Shown: one piece after another, positions 45,419 to 58,506 of the stretch
Position numbering within the stretch: the first letter of the stretch is position 1
Layout of the letters: each line of letters starts with the position of its first letter
Source of the DNA: Hymenopus coronatus
Lineage: Eukaryota > Arthropoda > Insecta > Mantodea > Hymenopodidae
DNA: 64,000 nt
Assembly (NCBI GenBank): GCA_030762935.1
Contig: CM060883.1
Span: 53,342,001-53,406,000 of the forward strand
Direction of reading: 5' to 3'
Notes under the pieces: model-generated
Told to the model about the DNA's origin: nothing
Databases searched by the model: none
Seen by the model: only the letters and a program-made list of their open reading frames with translations
Position numbers and translations under genes: made by a program

Positions 45419-47344
45419 TGAATACCATGTTTCCGTGTTCTACGACTGCGGATTTTTCAGATATTCCCAGTCGACAGATTTCTTGTGTTCAAAAATGTGT
45501 GTGTTTAATCGTACGTTGAGTGGTCCATATATATGTCCACACGGCAATGGGACATTCTCACACGAGATTTTCTTTTGATGATGTCCCACGCAGCTTCGGA
45601 TGAAAGGAAAATGTTCCAATAAGCTATAAACCTACAAGTTCGGATAATTATTTTGTATCAAGTACATCTATTTATATGATCAATGACCAGTAGACGTTAC
45701 TGCTCTTCTTTTATTAGTGTGTGTGTGTGTGTGTATGTGGATGTTTGCATTTTCGCGTGAGCTCACGTGCAATCACTCATTGTGAATTGTCAATATAGTT
45801 CATCAAACTGCTGTGCAAATTGAGCTGCTGTGTAAATTAGCATAATTTCTAGCCACTGGATTGGCAGGGTACGTTCATATCCCAAAATTTGGGCAAACTT
45901 CCAAAGGGTAACATTACACTACTTTATGTTCTCACTGGCGGAATACCGTTAAGGTTGAATTTAAACACAAAAATAAAATGTAATAAAAATATGCATGAAG
46001 AGACGAATAACCTTTTGCCTTCATCTTTATTATGCTGATGAAAGCTCTCATATAAATGACACAGCTATTATTCACATTAACGACACATACAAATAATTCT
46101 TCAATTGTTCCTCTAGAAGGCCTAATTATTTCACGTGGTTTAACGTTTCCTTTTGTACCAATTGTAGGAAACGTTTCCACAGAGGCGGTATACGAAACAT
46201 ACCTTCATTTCGCTTAGATTACAACATTTATAGGACTGATACTATCTAGGTAGTCAAAAATTGGTTACCTGAAGGTATCAATCTTGCGGAGGGAAAATCA
46301 CAATTGAAATCTAAACAAATACTCAAAGGGTTGTGCACGTTACTGTACATTAACTGGAAGCAATGCTAAAGTATTAATAAAAACTCTGCATCATGTCTTC
46401 ATCATATTCAGACAATTCTTTTTCATGGAATTCCTATCCTCTTTGATGGCCTTCATTTCTAGTCAACGATCTTCTGGTTCAAGGTTTTCTTTTCATTCTG
46501 TATTTCTTCTTTCCAGCGGCCTTTGCCTTAATTCCCACAAGGGAAGCTATGTGTGAGGAGGAAGTAATCACACTGACTTTTTCTACTTAATGATCCTTCC
46601 GACTCGATATTGGCAGAGGCATGTCAGCTCCATTAAATATTATCTCGTCTGTCTTCTTCACATACACATCTACTCGTTACGATACACTTCCACACATCTT
46701 GCCATCCTGAAATCCATAAAATCTTATGCATACTTTTTAAAATGTGTAATATTTAACAAGAGCACACGGTGTCGGTAATTCATGATTCCTGTAACACCGT
46801 TGTTGTTATCGTTCTCAGTTAAAGTGTGTGACTCATATTCAGAAGGTCGCTTAAGGGAATGCTTGTGTGTTATTCTCCACGACTTCCTTTGCTTCATTTC
46901 GCTTTATATGATTTCCTTATTTTACAGGTGTGCTTCTAGGCTCGTGATGTAGCAGTGCTGGTAGGTGGCGCACGGAGGCCCAAGCTTTGTAAATGCTGTT
47001 CTCAATTTTGGGGGTGGCTATTAGGTTGCTCTCCTCATAGGTGTGGGACTGTTGCTGATATCCGGAGCTCATGATGTTTACGGTTATATGACGGCTTATA
47101 TGACGGCTTATATGAAGAAATATCATCTAAACAGTTAGGGACTTAGGTATATCTCTATGGCCTATTTGTTGCACGCCTGTAGTTTTTTACTTCATTCCAT
47201 CCTCCTGGGGAGCATATCAGCACGCAATAGATCTATGTAGGTGCCCGTGCATGGGGTATCCCCCACATTTGACTAGCCTTTGCTGTTTACCCGACTTGGC
47301 TCATGCTTATCGCTAGATATTAGATCCTCCCGCTCCCCCAGGGA
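45419..47344. other. Unclassified sequence with a short (TG)n and a 12-bp tandem
   Basis: A (TG)n run lies at about 45715-45733. Three tandem copies of CTTATATGACGG lie at about 47089-47115. A minus-strand frame at 46917-47126 follows a TTTTACAG-like site on the other strand but has no recognisable domain. I see no supported gene. Confidence 0.5.
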
Positions 47345-47742
47345 GCATAACTGCTAAACGGTAAGAAATGGACAAAAACTTAGCACACAAAAAATGTAGG
47401 GCACGTTAAAACACACAATTTATATTATATACATTTTTTCGTGGAGTTGGTCGCTTTTGAGATATTCCTTGTTTTTTGGTTTCACCTTTAAAAACATACT
47501 TTTCTCTTACAAACAAACGAACTTCAGTCTCATAGCAACCAGCTTTTGAGTATCACTTTAACCTATGTTACTCCCTTATTTCGCTTCTACTTACAAGGAA
47601 GCAAGTAATAAGACTATTTCTGCTAATTTGCTCTCGATTAGTATGAAGTAAATAGACGCATAAGCTTTTTTAACAATAATTTGTTGCAGAGATGTAGGGA
47701 AAGCCATGTTAATGGGACACATCAGATTTTTAGTTATGCTGG

Positions 47743-47796
<54 letters not shown>

Positions 47797-47908
47797 CGGA
47801 CGTTTTTTTTTTTTTAAATGATTTTTTTATTTCCGGTGAAATCTCGGTATCAAACTTTTGGGTGGATTACAATACCTTCGCACTTCCTACTTTTGTATAG
47901 AGAAAGTA
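47345..47908 (-). mobile_element. PT element, 5'-truncated body plus opposite palindromic end
   Basis: The minus-orientation body starts CTGCTAAACGGTAAGAAATG and ends AGCCATGTTAATGGGACAC. It is followed directly by AGATTTTTAGTTATGCTGG, a (CA)n array at 47744-47796 (the longest in the window) and the palindrome-side block to TATAGAGAAAGTATAAAT. A body followed by an inverted second end argues that the complete element has long inverted ends. Confidence 0.85.
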
Positions 47909-49029
47909 TAAATTACTATTTTGAGATCATAAAAACCAACCTACTGATGTCTCCTCCCCCATCCCTCCAAGAGTTTAAGTGCTTGCTGTTGTAATTACAC
48001 ACTTTTTAATTAAATTAAAATATAATCAAACAATTTGCAGAATTTTTACTGCTTGGAAGTATTAACGAAATATCAAACAGATTTACTTTTTATGGGCAAA
48101 TAAAAAATACGGCAATCAGAGGTAATAAGGCAATAAAAAGCCGTGACGTGATAAATACCTGGTCTTTAAGTGAGTCTTCTTTAACAATGACTACTATTAT
48201 GGTACAGTACAGAGGAAAAACAGCACTTACAATTAATATAGCCCAAAGTCATTCAGCATCTATTCTTGAAATTGTTAAAAGGTTCTCTAGAGTTTAACAA
48301 TGCTTTAGAGAGCGGAAGTGAATGATTGCTCTAATGATAGTAAGTCAGGTATTGATGCTGTTTAACTGAGTTTTGAATACGATCTAAGGTGAATAGAGAG
48401 AGAAATATGAGGGCCAGACCACAAGAAGATGAAATTAAGCAGAAAAGGGCAACATCCTCTTAAGGGAAGACAACTAAAGTCCTTGCAAGCACGCCCCGGC
48501 CTAAAATGAATGAAGTTTAAATAGGTATTTGGCTTAGATGTTCTGTAGTGGCTCATGGCAGCAGTGCTAGAGATGAAATCTACCTCTCGCCCGAGTAAGG
48601 TAGCTCTAAGAAGCCACAATTTATACCACTCACTATGCTCATGAATTTCGATTTCACAAAGTTGCAATACAAGGATGATTTTGATAAACAATGATTCGCA
48701 AAATTTTAGAAAGTGCCCTCCTGGTCCTTTATACTCCTGCTATTTCCGTAATTCTACCTCCTGTTGTTTTAGACCTGACAACCCCAAAACTGTACTCGCT
48801 AATACAGCCCCTGAATGAGGTTAAGTCATTCACCCCTTTGCTGAGACGACATAATGAAATGACTCCTCCAAGTCATAAAGAGAATCCACGGACACTTAAG
48901 GACGGATGGGAGGAACAGTTTTTCTGTACTGCTTCTGACGAAGATATAAGCTGCCTTACGAGGAATATACGAGGGCTAATATAAGCCGCCATTATATTGC
49001 GTGTCACAAAGTAGTAGTGGTGGTGGTGG
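47909..49029. other. No recognisable content; two opposed open frames
   Basis: Minus-strand 48362-48691 (109 codons) and plus-strand 48691-48984 (97 codons) are head to head but show no domain, signal peptide or splice pattern I can defend. Confidence 0.45.
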
Positions 49030-49293
49030 TTGCGTCACTCTCAGTGTGGTAATGGTTCCCATGCTAACTTCACATACCCAAGGTCGCGGGTTCAAATCCG
49101 GCGAGGTACGATGGATTTTTTCGGGCGTAAAAATCCTTAGCATGGTTTCCTTCGGAAATGGAAGTAAAGCCATTGGTCCCGTAAAAGTAACCTCTGAGGA
49201 AAATTAATCGCTCTTTGACGCCCAGTATGGTATGGGACATTGAGAAACTCAGTAGTTAAAGAGCACCCATGAATAAAACGCCATTTCATTTTA
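49030..49293 (+). mobile_element. SINE-C
   Basis: Head TCTCAGTGTGGTAATGG with box B CGGGTTCAAATCCGG, then CGTAAAAATCCTTAGCATGG and the GCCATTTCATTTTAATAG end. The TTTACGGCACGTAAAAGAACC segment is deleted, reading GTCCCGTAAAAGTAACC. Confidence 0.87.
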
Positions 49294-50167
49294 ATAGTAG
49301 TAGTAATTAAATGCATAATAAAACAATTGCATCGCACATTCGTATGGGTCGGGTAACCGTAGATGCTCTCTAAGAATACTTATTTAAAATATTACCTACC
49401 CCTATTTTATATATCTTCACTCTGATATCGCCCATACACACACTCGCACTCACAACTACACCCAGGTCTCACAATATAGACAATGATAGTCGATACAGAA
49501 AATAATGTAAATATAATACATCGATTCTTTTCATCGAGTGTTTACAGAGCAAACATCCTGGAATATTGAATTTCCAGTCAGTGTTTCTTGCGTTTCATTA
49601 CCTCTTCTATTCATTTCTACCAACTTTACTTTGATATTTAGAATATTGCCTGGTTAGACCTCTGGCGCATATTAGCGTTTTAGGATCTAAAGGCAGATGA
49701 CAAACACGAGACTGCTTCTCCGTTCTTTGCAGCGACTGAAGCACGCTTTGTGTGATCTGATCCAATCTTCTCTGCACAAGCTGAAGTCTCTATATTTTCT
49801 GCCTAAGCCAATTACGTGATGTACTAATTACACTTACGCTAATAAGACGATGTCTGCTAGTGTGTTTACATATTCGCGCGGATTAATGAGCAGCTGGTTC
49901 AATGCGTGTGTGTTTGCCTCAATAGAATGTCAAATAGCCTTAAGGGAGATGGAGAGATTCTCAGTTGCCAGAGGGGCATAATGGGTCATTTGGCTTTGCT
50001 TAGAAACCGTTGTACTCAAATCCCTGCAAACACTGAAAAACTGTAGCACAATTTCTAAATAGCACATAACAATAATGCAACGGTATTGATATCCACTTTT
50101 TTCCACATCTATTTTAGAAACATAGACCAGGGCGATTGAGAGATTGGCCTTGATCTAGCAAAGAAAA
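49294..50167. other. No recognisable content
   Basis: Nothing supported on either strand. Confidence 0.5.
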
Positions 50168-50935
50168 ACTACTCTTACAAAAATATTTTATCTATATAAT
50201 GCTAATCGAGAAAAACATTAGCAGACATTATATTGTTGCTTGTTTCCTTCTAAGCAATCGAAATAAGGAGAACCTCTAGACTAAAGCGATAGTCAAGTAT
50301 TTTAAAAGCTGGTTACTGTGTAAATAATTGAAGATCGGTTCGCTTCGCATGACCAGCAGAAAACAGGGGAGACGAAATTACAGATAGCTTCCGTATGAGA
50401 AACGTTACATAGTTTAAAGTTAAAACTATTAATAACGAATATCTCGGAAACGGAAAACTCTACAAAAATGTTTACGACATAAGTTGTGTGTTTTAACGAG
50501 ATCTACATTTTTTTTACAAGTTAGGCATACCCATCGAGAATGAAAAGGTCTTCAGAGACAATTTCCAGAAAATTAAATATATAAGTATATTTAATGTATG
50601 CTACTTTAATCAAAATCGTTAGAGCTATTTTTGAGAAAAACAAAATGTTACGAACATTTTTGCATGTAAAGGGTAGTTTGTGGTGGGGGATTTTCTTGAA
50701 AATTTTCGTGGCGCATCCTTGGAAAATACCAAACAAACACCAAATTTGATATTTAATGGTCTTTTCGTTTTTGAGCTCGGCTGTCCATACAAACACATAC
50801 CCACACTCGCGTGCCCGCGCAGATCTTTTTCTAAAATGCTTTTTCTGGACTCAGGGGGCCTCAAAATATTATTGCCGGTGAAACCTCAGAATCGAGCTTT
50901 TCTCTAGACTCTATGTACGTGTATAGAAAGTAAAA
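50168..50935 (+). mobile_element. PT element
   Basis: Body from AACTACTCTTACAAAAATAT, the AATCGTTAGAGCTATTTTTG block, a CA-poor variant of the repeat block (CACATACCCACACTCGCG), and a short end CTCTATGTACGTGTATAG, AAAGTAAAAC. Confidence 0.85.
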
Positions 50936-51186
50936 CGCGAAAGAAAAGGTAAAAAATAACACTCCTATTATTACAAATATAATTAAACTTCAAAATCAAT
51001 AATTATTAAAGGTTTTGTCTAGCTCCTATAGTAAAAATTATCGATATAAATTATATAGAATCTTTTATTACATTTTTGTTAATGTTTATAACATTTCTAT
51101 ATCCATCTGTGGCTTTTTTATGCTCTGACCAAAAAAGTGCATATAGTGATTTTTTTTTTCATTTTTCACCTGTCACTTTACCTTTT

Positions 51187-52171
51187 ATTACTTTCTCTAC
51201 ACGTACTATGTACATAGTGAATAGAGAAGGTATTGTACTGCACCCGAAAATTCGATACCAAGATTTCACCGGAAATATATGTTATAGGGTCCCCTGTATC
51301 CAAAAAGATCATTTTCAGAAAAAGGCCGAGTGTGTGTGCTTGTGTGTCTGTGAACACCCTAACTCAAAATCGAAAAGTGGGTAAAATGCCAAACTTGGTA
51401 TTTAAACTTACTATCTTCAAAGGATGCGACACGAACATTTTCAGAAAAATCCTCCCACCCCAAACTACCCTTTACATGGAACTTTTTTCAAACATTTTCA
51501 TTTTCTCAAAAATGGCCCTGACGATTTTGGTTAAAATATCAAATATTAAAGATATTTACGCTACAAATAAAATTTATATCTTGAACTTTCTGAGAATAGC
51601 CTCTGAAGACTACTTTATTCTTTACGGAATTTTCCATGACTGGTAAACCTTAAAATATGGACAAAAACTTACCACAAGAAAATGTAGAACACCTTAAAAC
51701 ATTAAAACACTTGATTTATGTTATATATATTTTTGGTGGAGTTGATCCTTTTGGGGATATTCCTTGTTATTGGTTTCAGCTTTAAAAAACTTACCCTTTT
51801 CTCATACAAGAATTTTTCAACTTCTGTCTATACAAACAAAGGAACTTCAGTCACATAGCAACCAGCTTTTGACTATCACTTTAACCTATAGCACTCCCTT
51901 ATTTCGCTTCTACTTACCAGGAAGCAAGTAATAAGATTATTTCTGCTAATTTTTTCTCGATTAGCATGAAGTAAATAGAAGTATAAGCTTTTTAACTATT
52001 TGTTACAGAGATGTAGAGAAAGTCATGTGAATGGATCACAGCAGATTTTTTGGATTCTAAGCTCCTCAAACCATTTTTTCCGGTGAAATCCCTGTTACGA
52101 TTTTTTTTGGAATATAGTGGCTTCTTTGTTTACTGTGTACGTTATACATATGTGCTAGAGAAAGTAAAACT
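51187..52171 (-). mobile_element. PT element with inverted repeats at both ends (reference full-length copy)
   Basis: Left end: CTTTCTCTACACGTACTATG, TACATAGTGAATAGAG, then CGAAAATTCGATACC. Body to GTAGAGAAAGTCATGTGAAT at about 52015-52034. Right end: TTGGATTCTAAGCTCCTC, CCGGTGAAATCCC and TATGTGCTAGAGAAAGTAAAA at 52171. Right and left ends are inverted copies of the same roughly 110-bp block. An open frame of 137 codons at 51233-51646 is discussed in the findings but is not accepted as a gene. Confidence 0.87.
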
Positions 52172-52852
52172 ACAGTTGCTAGCTGTATTTAATATAATAT
52201 GAATCACTGCACATTAGAATGAATGAAAATGTGGTTCTGGACTCAAGTATTCTGTAACCTGTGAGCTACCCTTGTAGAAACTGTTTCATATTCGCTTCTG
52301 TTTTTTAGGTTTCCAGACGTTGCAATCTTGTATGAAGTATAGATAGTGCCCTTTAGGTACGCATATCCTCTAGGGTCGATGAAATGTTTACCGTGCAACT
52401 TTGGCGTACACTGAGCAGTTTGGTATTAACTGTGCTTAAAGAGTTCATTACCAGTCGTTAAATTCCGGATATTAGCCTGACTTTATTGGGCTTTTGTAAT
52501 GAAGAAACTGGGGGCTTTATTTTCTACAGCAACTAGGTGATTACTGTATAATGTTTAATCTTGCAAAACATGTTGTGCATTTACACAGCTTAATGATTTT
52601 TCGAAAAATTAACAGCATTTCACAAACCATTATATATTTGTAGGTGATACTGCTTTGATGTTCAATACGCTCCAGACAAAACGATTCCTTAATGGCGAAG
52701 ACAATTTCAGGACAATGCAGTAGATATATTATACATAGGTTTGAGAAATGTTCCCACAGTATTTTATTTGTTTCTACCTTGAATGTCACGTAGGCAGTGT
52801 TTCAGTGTCACGCTTTTTTCAAATCAAGTACCAACTTTGTTTTATTATTACG

Positions 52853-52902
<50 letters not shown>

Positions 52903-53366
52903 CTATTTTTCTAAAACTTAAATTATTTTAAATATTTCATGCGATATATTACCAGTGAACTTAAAATTAGTACAGTATAATAGCTAAAAATAGGTTTTAA
53001 AAAGTGACAGTAGTAAAAGTATCGAACAATTCACAAAATATTTCTCAAGCTGGATGTTTCTATCTGCCTCGTTATTATCCTGGTGTGCCGTACCAACGCT
53101 TATTTAACCTGGGCACATCCCATCCTAATCCGCCGGCGAGTCAGAGCACCCAGCCAGGCAGGGAGAAGCTTAAATACAGCAAATAATGTCAATATTCAGA
53201 TGCTATATCATATACAGGTAGACTAGCATAAATTGATGAAATTAAAAGTAGGTGTGGTATTTTCAGGTATTAATATAGCAATTGTGATTTTGAATAAGAG
53301 TAAAGGAAAAGCTTAATGCTTCCACTTTCACTATATCTGCCACACATTTAGAGGGGATCTTTTTTT
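52172..53366. other. AT-rich sequence with a (TA)n microsatellite
   Basis: A pure (TA)n array at about 52857-52900. A minus-strand frame of 82 codons at 52541-52789 has no recognisable motif. No repeat family recognised. Confidence 0.5.
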
Positions 53367-53547
53367 TTTTTTTTGATAGTGTTTAACGTCCACTTTTACT
53401 ACTTGTAGCACCGCAGGCAATGACACTGATGATACATGAAATGGAGATGGAGCACCGGTGGAATGTGATGGCGGGGAAAGCCGGAGAACCAGGAGAAAAC
53501 CCGCCCCAGCGCAGCTTTGTCCACCACAAATCTCACATACGGTCGCA
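53367..53547 (-). mobile_element. SINE-A, 5'-truncated
   Basis: T-run (poly(A) on the minus strand) at 53361-53374, then GTGTTTAACGTCCAC, GGAGATGGAGCACCGG, CGGAGAACCAGGAGAAAACC and CACAAATCTCACATACGG. It stops before the tRNA-like head, as expected for a 5'-truncated retroposon. Confidence 0.87.
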
Positions 53548-54376
53548 TTTAGAGGGCAGGAGGAATTATTGTGTTTAAATAAAAACCTGATCTGTCTGAC
53601 GAAAGCAATCAGTTCTTTGGGGAGTCGCTGATGTTGATTGGCACGTTTTAGAGCGGCCAGAGAAGGCTGGAATGCAGTGCAGTAGCCTGACCATCAAAAC
53701 ATAAATAGGAATAAACTAAACAATCCAAAACAGGTTAATCTTGCTGTTGTCTTTAACACTAATGAATATTAATTTTCTACTTTGTGAGCGTATGACTATG
53801 CGCAGTGGTGTCTGCATTTTGACTTTATTCGAATCCGTCCACTGTAAGAGACTCAACTGCTGCATTCGAGTATTGTCGTGCTGTATAGGGCATGCACCGG
53901 GAGTGATGACGTAATACCGCTTATCTGTGCTTACGCAAGCTTACACTCGTGGCCGTGAGCATTCTTTCTTCAGACAGGTAATACTTCTTACTAATCAAGA
54001 TAAACATTAGCAGAAACAGACTTTAATACTCGGTTCCGATTGAAGGGAACGTTGCGTCATAGTGCTCCCTCCTCGAGAGACCCGCGTTCTACACCTTACA
54101 ATTAATGTCCTTTAGTTGGACTTAACCCTCTAATATACTACATATGCCGTGTTTCCTTTAATTCAAGTTTAAAACTGGAGTTCTAGTAAAATATTTGGGA
54201 ATAAACCTATAAAATTATCATATAAAATAATAGAGAAAATAGAAATGAAAATAAATGTAAATCCTTTATTAATATTTTTCTTCCCAATTAAACGTTTAAA
54301 TTCTTCTAAACTAATTTTCATAATGCTGCCAAAGGCACAACCAAAAAAAAAAGTAGTTCAAATGGAAATGAGTGTT
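53548..54376. other. No recognisable content
   Basis: Nothing supported. Confidence 0.5.
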
Positions 54377-54545
54377 AGGTGATAGGTAATGGACTGGCCA
54401 TTCATTCAAAGCCAAATGTTGCAAGTTCAAATCCCAGTGACTGTGGTAAATGAAGGGGAGAGCCCAAGTAAAATAATCGGTGTGATGCTTGGAAGTTAAT
54501 GGGGTTACATTTGGCTGTAGTTATGTCGGTTTTCTCTTTAATTTA
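54377..54545 (+). repeat. Possible tRNA-derived SINE fragment
   Basis: B-box-like TGTTGCAAGTTCAAATCCCAG at about 54418, preceded by GTAATGGACTGGCC. Downstream is GGTAAATGAAGGGGAGAGC. No second copy in the window. Confidence 0.4.
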
Positions 54546-55039
54546 TTTTAAAAAATCACTGTAATTTTAGAGCAAATATTCTATATATTTTTATAATATA
54601 AAACAGTCTTGATTAATTGTCGTTTATGGTTGAAGGTTATTATAATATGAAATTAATCCTGGAGTACAACCAACCTATTTGTATAGTTACACTTAAAACA
54701 AGCGGAACTCACAAGCATCCAAGAGTAAGCCAAGAATTTAAATCTTACATAGCGGAATATGGATGACCTAATTTGGTAATAATATCTGGTTGTACCCATC
54801 TCCGATATACCAAAAGAGTGTGTACCAATGCTGTAATAACATATCGCATAATTTTGCAGCGCATTTCCGTTTTCGATCTCCACGGTAGATGAGCTCTCAG
54901 AAATGTCTTCTATACTGGAAAGAAATACTTCGTTAATATATCGTACTTTTTGTCCTGTCTGCCGTAGCCATAGTAGCCAGAAGTCTGCAGCAATATTTCA
55001 GATCTCATAGGCGGAGGTACAGTTAGAGTTTGGAAAAAA
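54546..55039. other. No recognisable content
   Basis: AT-rich; a minus-strand frame at 54653-54883 has no recognisable motif. Confidence 0.5.
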
Positions 55040-55830
55040 AATCTTACGTGTTCCATTCACATGACTTTCTCTATTCTCTGTAACAAATTATTGTTAAGAG
55101 TATTATTCTATATATTTCATGCTAATCGACACAAACATTAGCAGAAATTGTGTTATTTCTTAGTTCCTTAAAGTACAAGAGAAATAAGGGATTACACTAG
55201 GCTAAAGCGATAATCAAATCTTTTAAAACCCGGTTGCTATGGGTTTGAAACCCATTACTTTGCATAACCAAGAGCTGAAAAGTTCCCACATGAGAAAAGT
55301 GTATTTTAAAATTGAAACAAATGACAAAAAATAACTCGGATATGGTCGACTCATAGTGTATATGACAAATTGTGTTTTAAAGATATTTATATTTCTTTGT
55401 GTGTCTTACGGTTTACCGGTTATGCAAAAGTCTAAAATGAAGCTGTCTTTAGAGGCTATTCCAAGGAAATTCGAGATATACATTTTATTTTTCATGTGAA
55501 TATCTTTGTTATATGTTATTTTTATCAAAATCGTAACATCCAGGTTTGAGAAAATCAAAAGTTTCCATGTAAAAGTTAGTTTGGGTGGGGGAATTTTCTT
55601 GAAAACCTTCATGTCGCATTCTTAGGAGATATTAAACTTAAATACCAAGTTTGGTATTTAACGGAATTTTTGGTTTTGAGCTTCCTGTCCACAGAGACAC
55701 ACATACTCAGGGGCATTTTTCTGTTTTTTGGATTTCTTGTGAAATCTTGTTATCGAATTTTTGGGTGGAATGCAATACCCTGTCTATCTACCATGTACAT
55801 TGTACATACGTGGTAGGGAATGTAATAAAA
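55040..55830 (+). mobile_element. PT element
   Basis: Flank AAAAAAAATCTTACGTG, then GTTCCATTCACATGACTTTC. Complete body; the CA block is almost lost (GAGACACACATACTC). The palindrome has ATGTACATTGTACATACG and ends GTGGTAGGGAATGTAA. Confidence 0.87.
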
Positions 55831-55967
55831 CAAAGCTTCAAGTAGCAAAGTGACGAGATTACTGGAACAAGCTTCCTTCAAGAGAAATCGCTATCGCAAT
55901 CGGGTGATGCATTTTACAACTTCCTCATTAAGAAATGGTGTTACTCAGCCTTCTCTGGAACACCAAC

Positions 55968-56823
55968 TCCAAATGTGTTCCATTCACATGACTTTCTCTA
56001 CATCTCTGCAACAAATAATTGTTAAGAAGTTTATTTACTTCATGCTAATCGAGAACAAATTAGCAGAAATAGTCTTATTACCTGCTTCCTTGTAAGTAGA
56101 AACGAATAAGGGAGTACCATAGGTTAAAGTGATAGTCAAAACTTGGTTTCTATGTGACTGAAGTTCCTTGGTTTGTATGGACAGGAGTTGACAAATTCCT
56201 GTTTGAGAAAAGTATAGGTTTATCAAAGCTAAAATCAAAAACAAGGAATATCTCAAAAACGATCAACTCCACGAAAAAAATGTATATAGCATAAACTGTG
56301 TGTTTTAACGTGCCTTACATTTTTTGTATGGTAAGTTTTTTTCCATCTCTTACGGCTTATTAGTTATGCAAAATTCCATAAAATTCATTCAGAATAAATT
56401 AGTCTTCAGAGGCTATTCCCAGAAATTTCAAGATATATATTTCATTTGTCAAGTAAAGATCTTAAATATACGAGATTTTAATCAAAATCGTTAGAGCAAT
56501 TTTTAAGAAAATCAAAATTTTCGAAATTTTTTCCAAGTAAAGGGTAGTTTGGGGTGGGGGACTTTCTTGAAAATCTTCTTGTCGCAATCTTGGAAGATAC
56601 CAAACTTAAATACTGTCTGTTCATTTTTAGCTATGCTGCCCACACACACACACACACACACACACATACATACACACATACACACACGGACATTTTTCTA
56701 AAAATATTTTTTTGGATTCAGGAGTCTCAAAACATCTTTCCGGTGAATCTCGGTATCGAATTTTTGGTGCATTACAATACCTTCTCTATACACTATGTAC
56801 ATAGTACGTGTAGAGAAAGTAAA
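55968..56823 (+). mobile_element. PT element, well preserved, with (CA)n
   Basis: CATTCACATGACTTTCTC start, full body, (CA)n at about 56640-56690 interrupted by TA. Clean palindrome CTATACACTATG, TACATAGTACGTGTAG at 56787-56816. In the same orientation as the copy 140 bp upstream. Confidence 0.9.
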
Positions 56824-57262
56824 AATAAGCTTTGGTGTATTTGTGTACGTAAGGATAGTGTTTGTTAACGAACCATAAGTATCACATGGTCGGTTGGTCG
56901 GTCGCCGGTTATTAGTTTTCTACCCTCAAGCGTAATTCAACTCGAAAAGGGCAACTAGCGTGAAATTCTGCTACACAACTACCTTTTCATTTTGCCTGCA
57001 TAATTAAATTGCTTATAAAGTATGTCAGCAGCTAGAGATCGGCAAGCATGCATTCTACCTCCACGTCATCTCCGCCGCTTGCACCAAGATTGATCTCGTA
57101 CTAAGGCACTGCCACATCCTTCCTCCCGTTTATCCTGTATAGTGATTTTATATTGGCACGGATCATTCTGAAACCAAGGTAACTATTGGATATTTGAGCT
57201 ATTAGCTCAAGAAAAACGAGAAGCAATTCGCTTTATGTCATTCTAAGTTGCTTCTATTACTA
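56824..57262. other. No recognisable content
   Basis: Mixed composition, nothing supported. Confidence 0.5.
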
Positions 57263-57264
57263 TA

Positions 57265-58162
57265 CTCCCGCCGCTGAATCCTTGCACATGACAGTTCGGG
57301 TGGTTTCGCGTTAGGTTGGCTATGCTTCCTTTGCGGTGTTGCCAGAGTAACCAGTAAACAACAGTTGATTACAAATGTCTCTAACGTGTGTCAACAGTGT
57401 GCATAGTAGGTAAATAAATACCGATGAATAATGAAACTAAATCGTTATTATTAATGTTAATTGAAAATAGCAGTCATACTATAACGTATTCTAGCATACA
57501 TTACGTATTTACGACAATATAGAACAAATTAATGCAAAATAGCTTGTTACAATGAGAGAAAGGTATAACAAAGTAGTTTTCACTGGTTTAGAATTTTAAT
57601 GGCTCGATTCCATCCAAGTCTCAGTCGTCAATATTCTCGGAAGCATTATCGTCATTATCATCATCAACAGTGTTGTCGTCACCAAGATATATCATTAGTG
57701 GTTCACATTCACTGATGATTCCATCTAATTCCTGTGCTTTTCGTATTATTTTGTGCACATGATTCAATTTCTTATTCTATGAAGCCGCGTCCACCATCTC
57801 CACACCTTCCGGCAAAAGTCTATCACTTCTACAATTGTGTAAGTCTCGTTATATTCCCTCACGCACAATCACCAGCAACGCTATCAACAATAATAACAAA
57901 TATACATAACCAATAATACGTAGCTTGCACATAACAATTTAACGCACGTGCTAGTTCACAAACTGAGCACGTGGTTGGAAATAGCCAGATATTGCAACGG
58001 TGCGGCACCTAGATTCCGATGTCCGATCGACCGAAATGCTGCGTTGTGATTGGCTCAGAAAGTCAAACGGGTAAGGTTTTTCGACTTTTTTTTTTTTTTT
58101 TTTTTTTTTTTTGCTAGGGTACCAACTTAGCTCCCAACTGTTAAGTGCAAGCGTCAGGGGTG
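57265..58162 (-). mobile_element. pogo/Tigger-like element with TA target sites, copy 1
   Basis: Ends are inverted: CCGCTGAATCCTTGCACATG at the left and, read inward from the right, CCCCTGACGCTTGCACTTAA. TA dinucleotides flank both ends (57263-57264, 58163-58164). Homologous over its whole length to 60864-61884 in opposite orientation. On the minus strand it keeps a short frame KIIRKAQELDGIISECEPL followed by an acidic stretch (57720-57610). A T-run at 58086-58112 is an expanded A-rich spacer. No DDE transposase remains. The superfamily assignment rests on TIR and TA only. Confidence 0.72.
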
Positions 58163-58282
58163 TAGAGCTGGCAGCCTACCTACGGTGTAGGTCATGATGC
58201 GTGATCCTTGGCTATATGTGTGTGTAGGGTGGGTGAACGAAGAACAACAAACCCGTGTTGATAAACAAGTCGCACAGATATA

Positions 58283-58506
58283 ACACGAGGCTGCGTCGTG
58301 CCGAGTGATTAGACCACTAGCCTCTCACCAAGGCCGGTTTCAAACCCAGGCGATCGCTTGGTAGACAAAGCGATGCAGGGATATGTTTTCTCCGGCTTCT
58401 CCGGATTCCCCCACCATTGCATTTCACCGGTGCTCCATCTTCATTTCATCAGTGTCATCGCTTGCGGTGCCATGTGTAGTAAAAGCAGCGTTAAGCACAA
58501 TAAAAA
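58283..58506 (+). mobile_element. SINE-A
   Basis: Head TGCCGAGTGATTAGACCAC with box B GGTTTCAAACCC, domain TTTTCTCCGGCTTCTCCGG, tail TAAAAGCAGCGTTAAGCAC and AATAAAAAA. Partial flanking match TATAAC (58279 and about 58512) may be a decayed target duplication. Confidence 0.87.

Noticed and set aside
48362..48984. Head-to-head frames as a divergent gene pair
   Set aside because: No conserved motif, no promoter element I could defend, and lengths compatible with chance in this composition.
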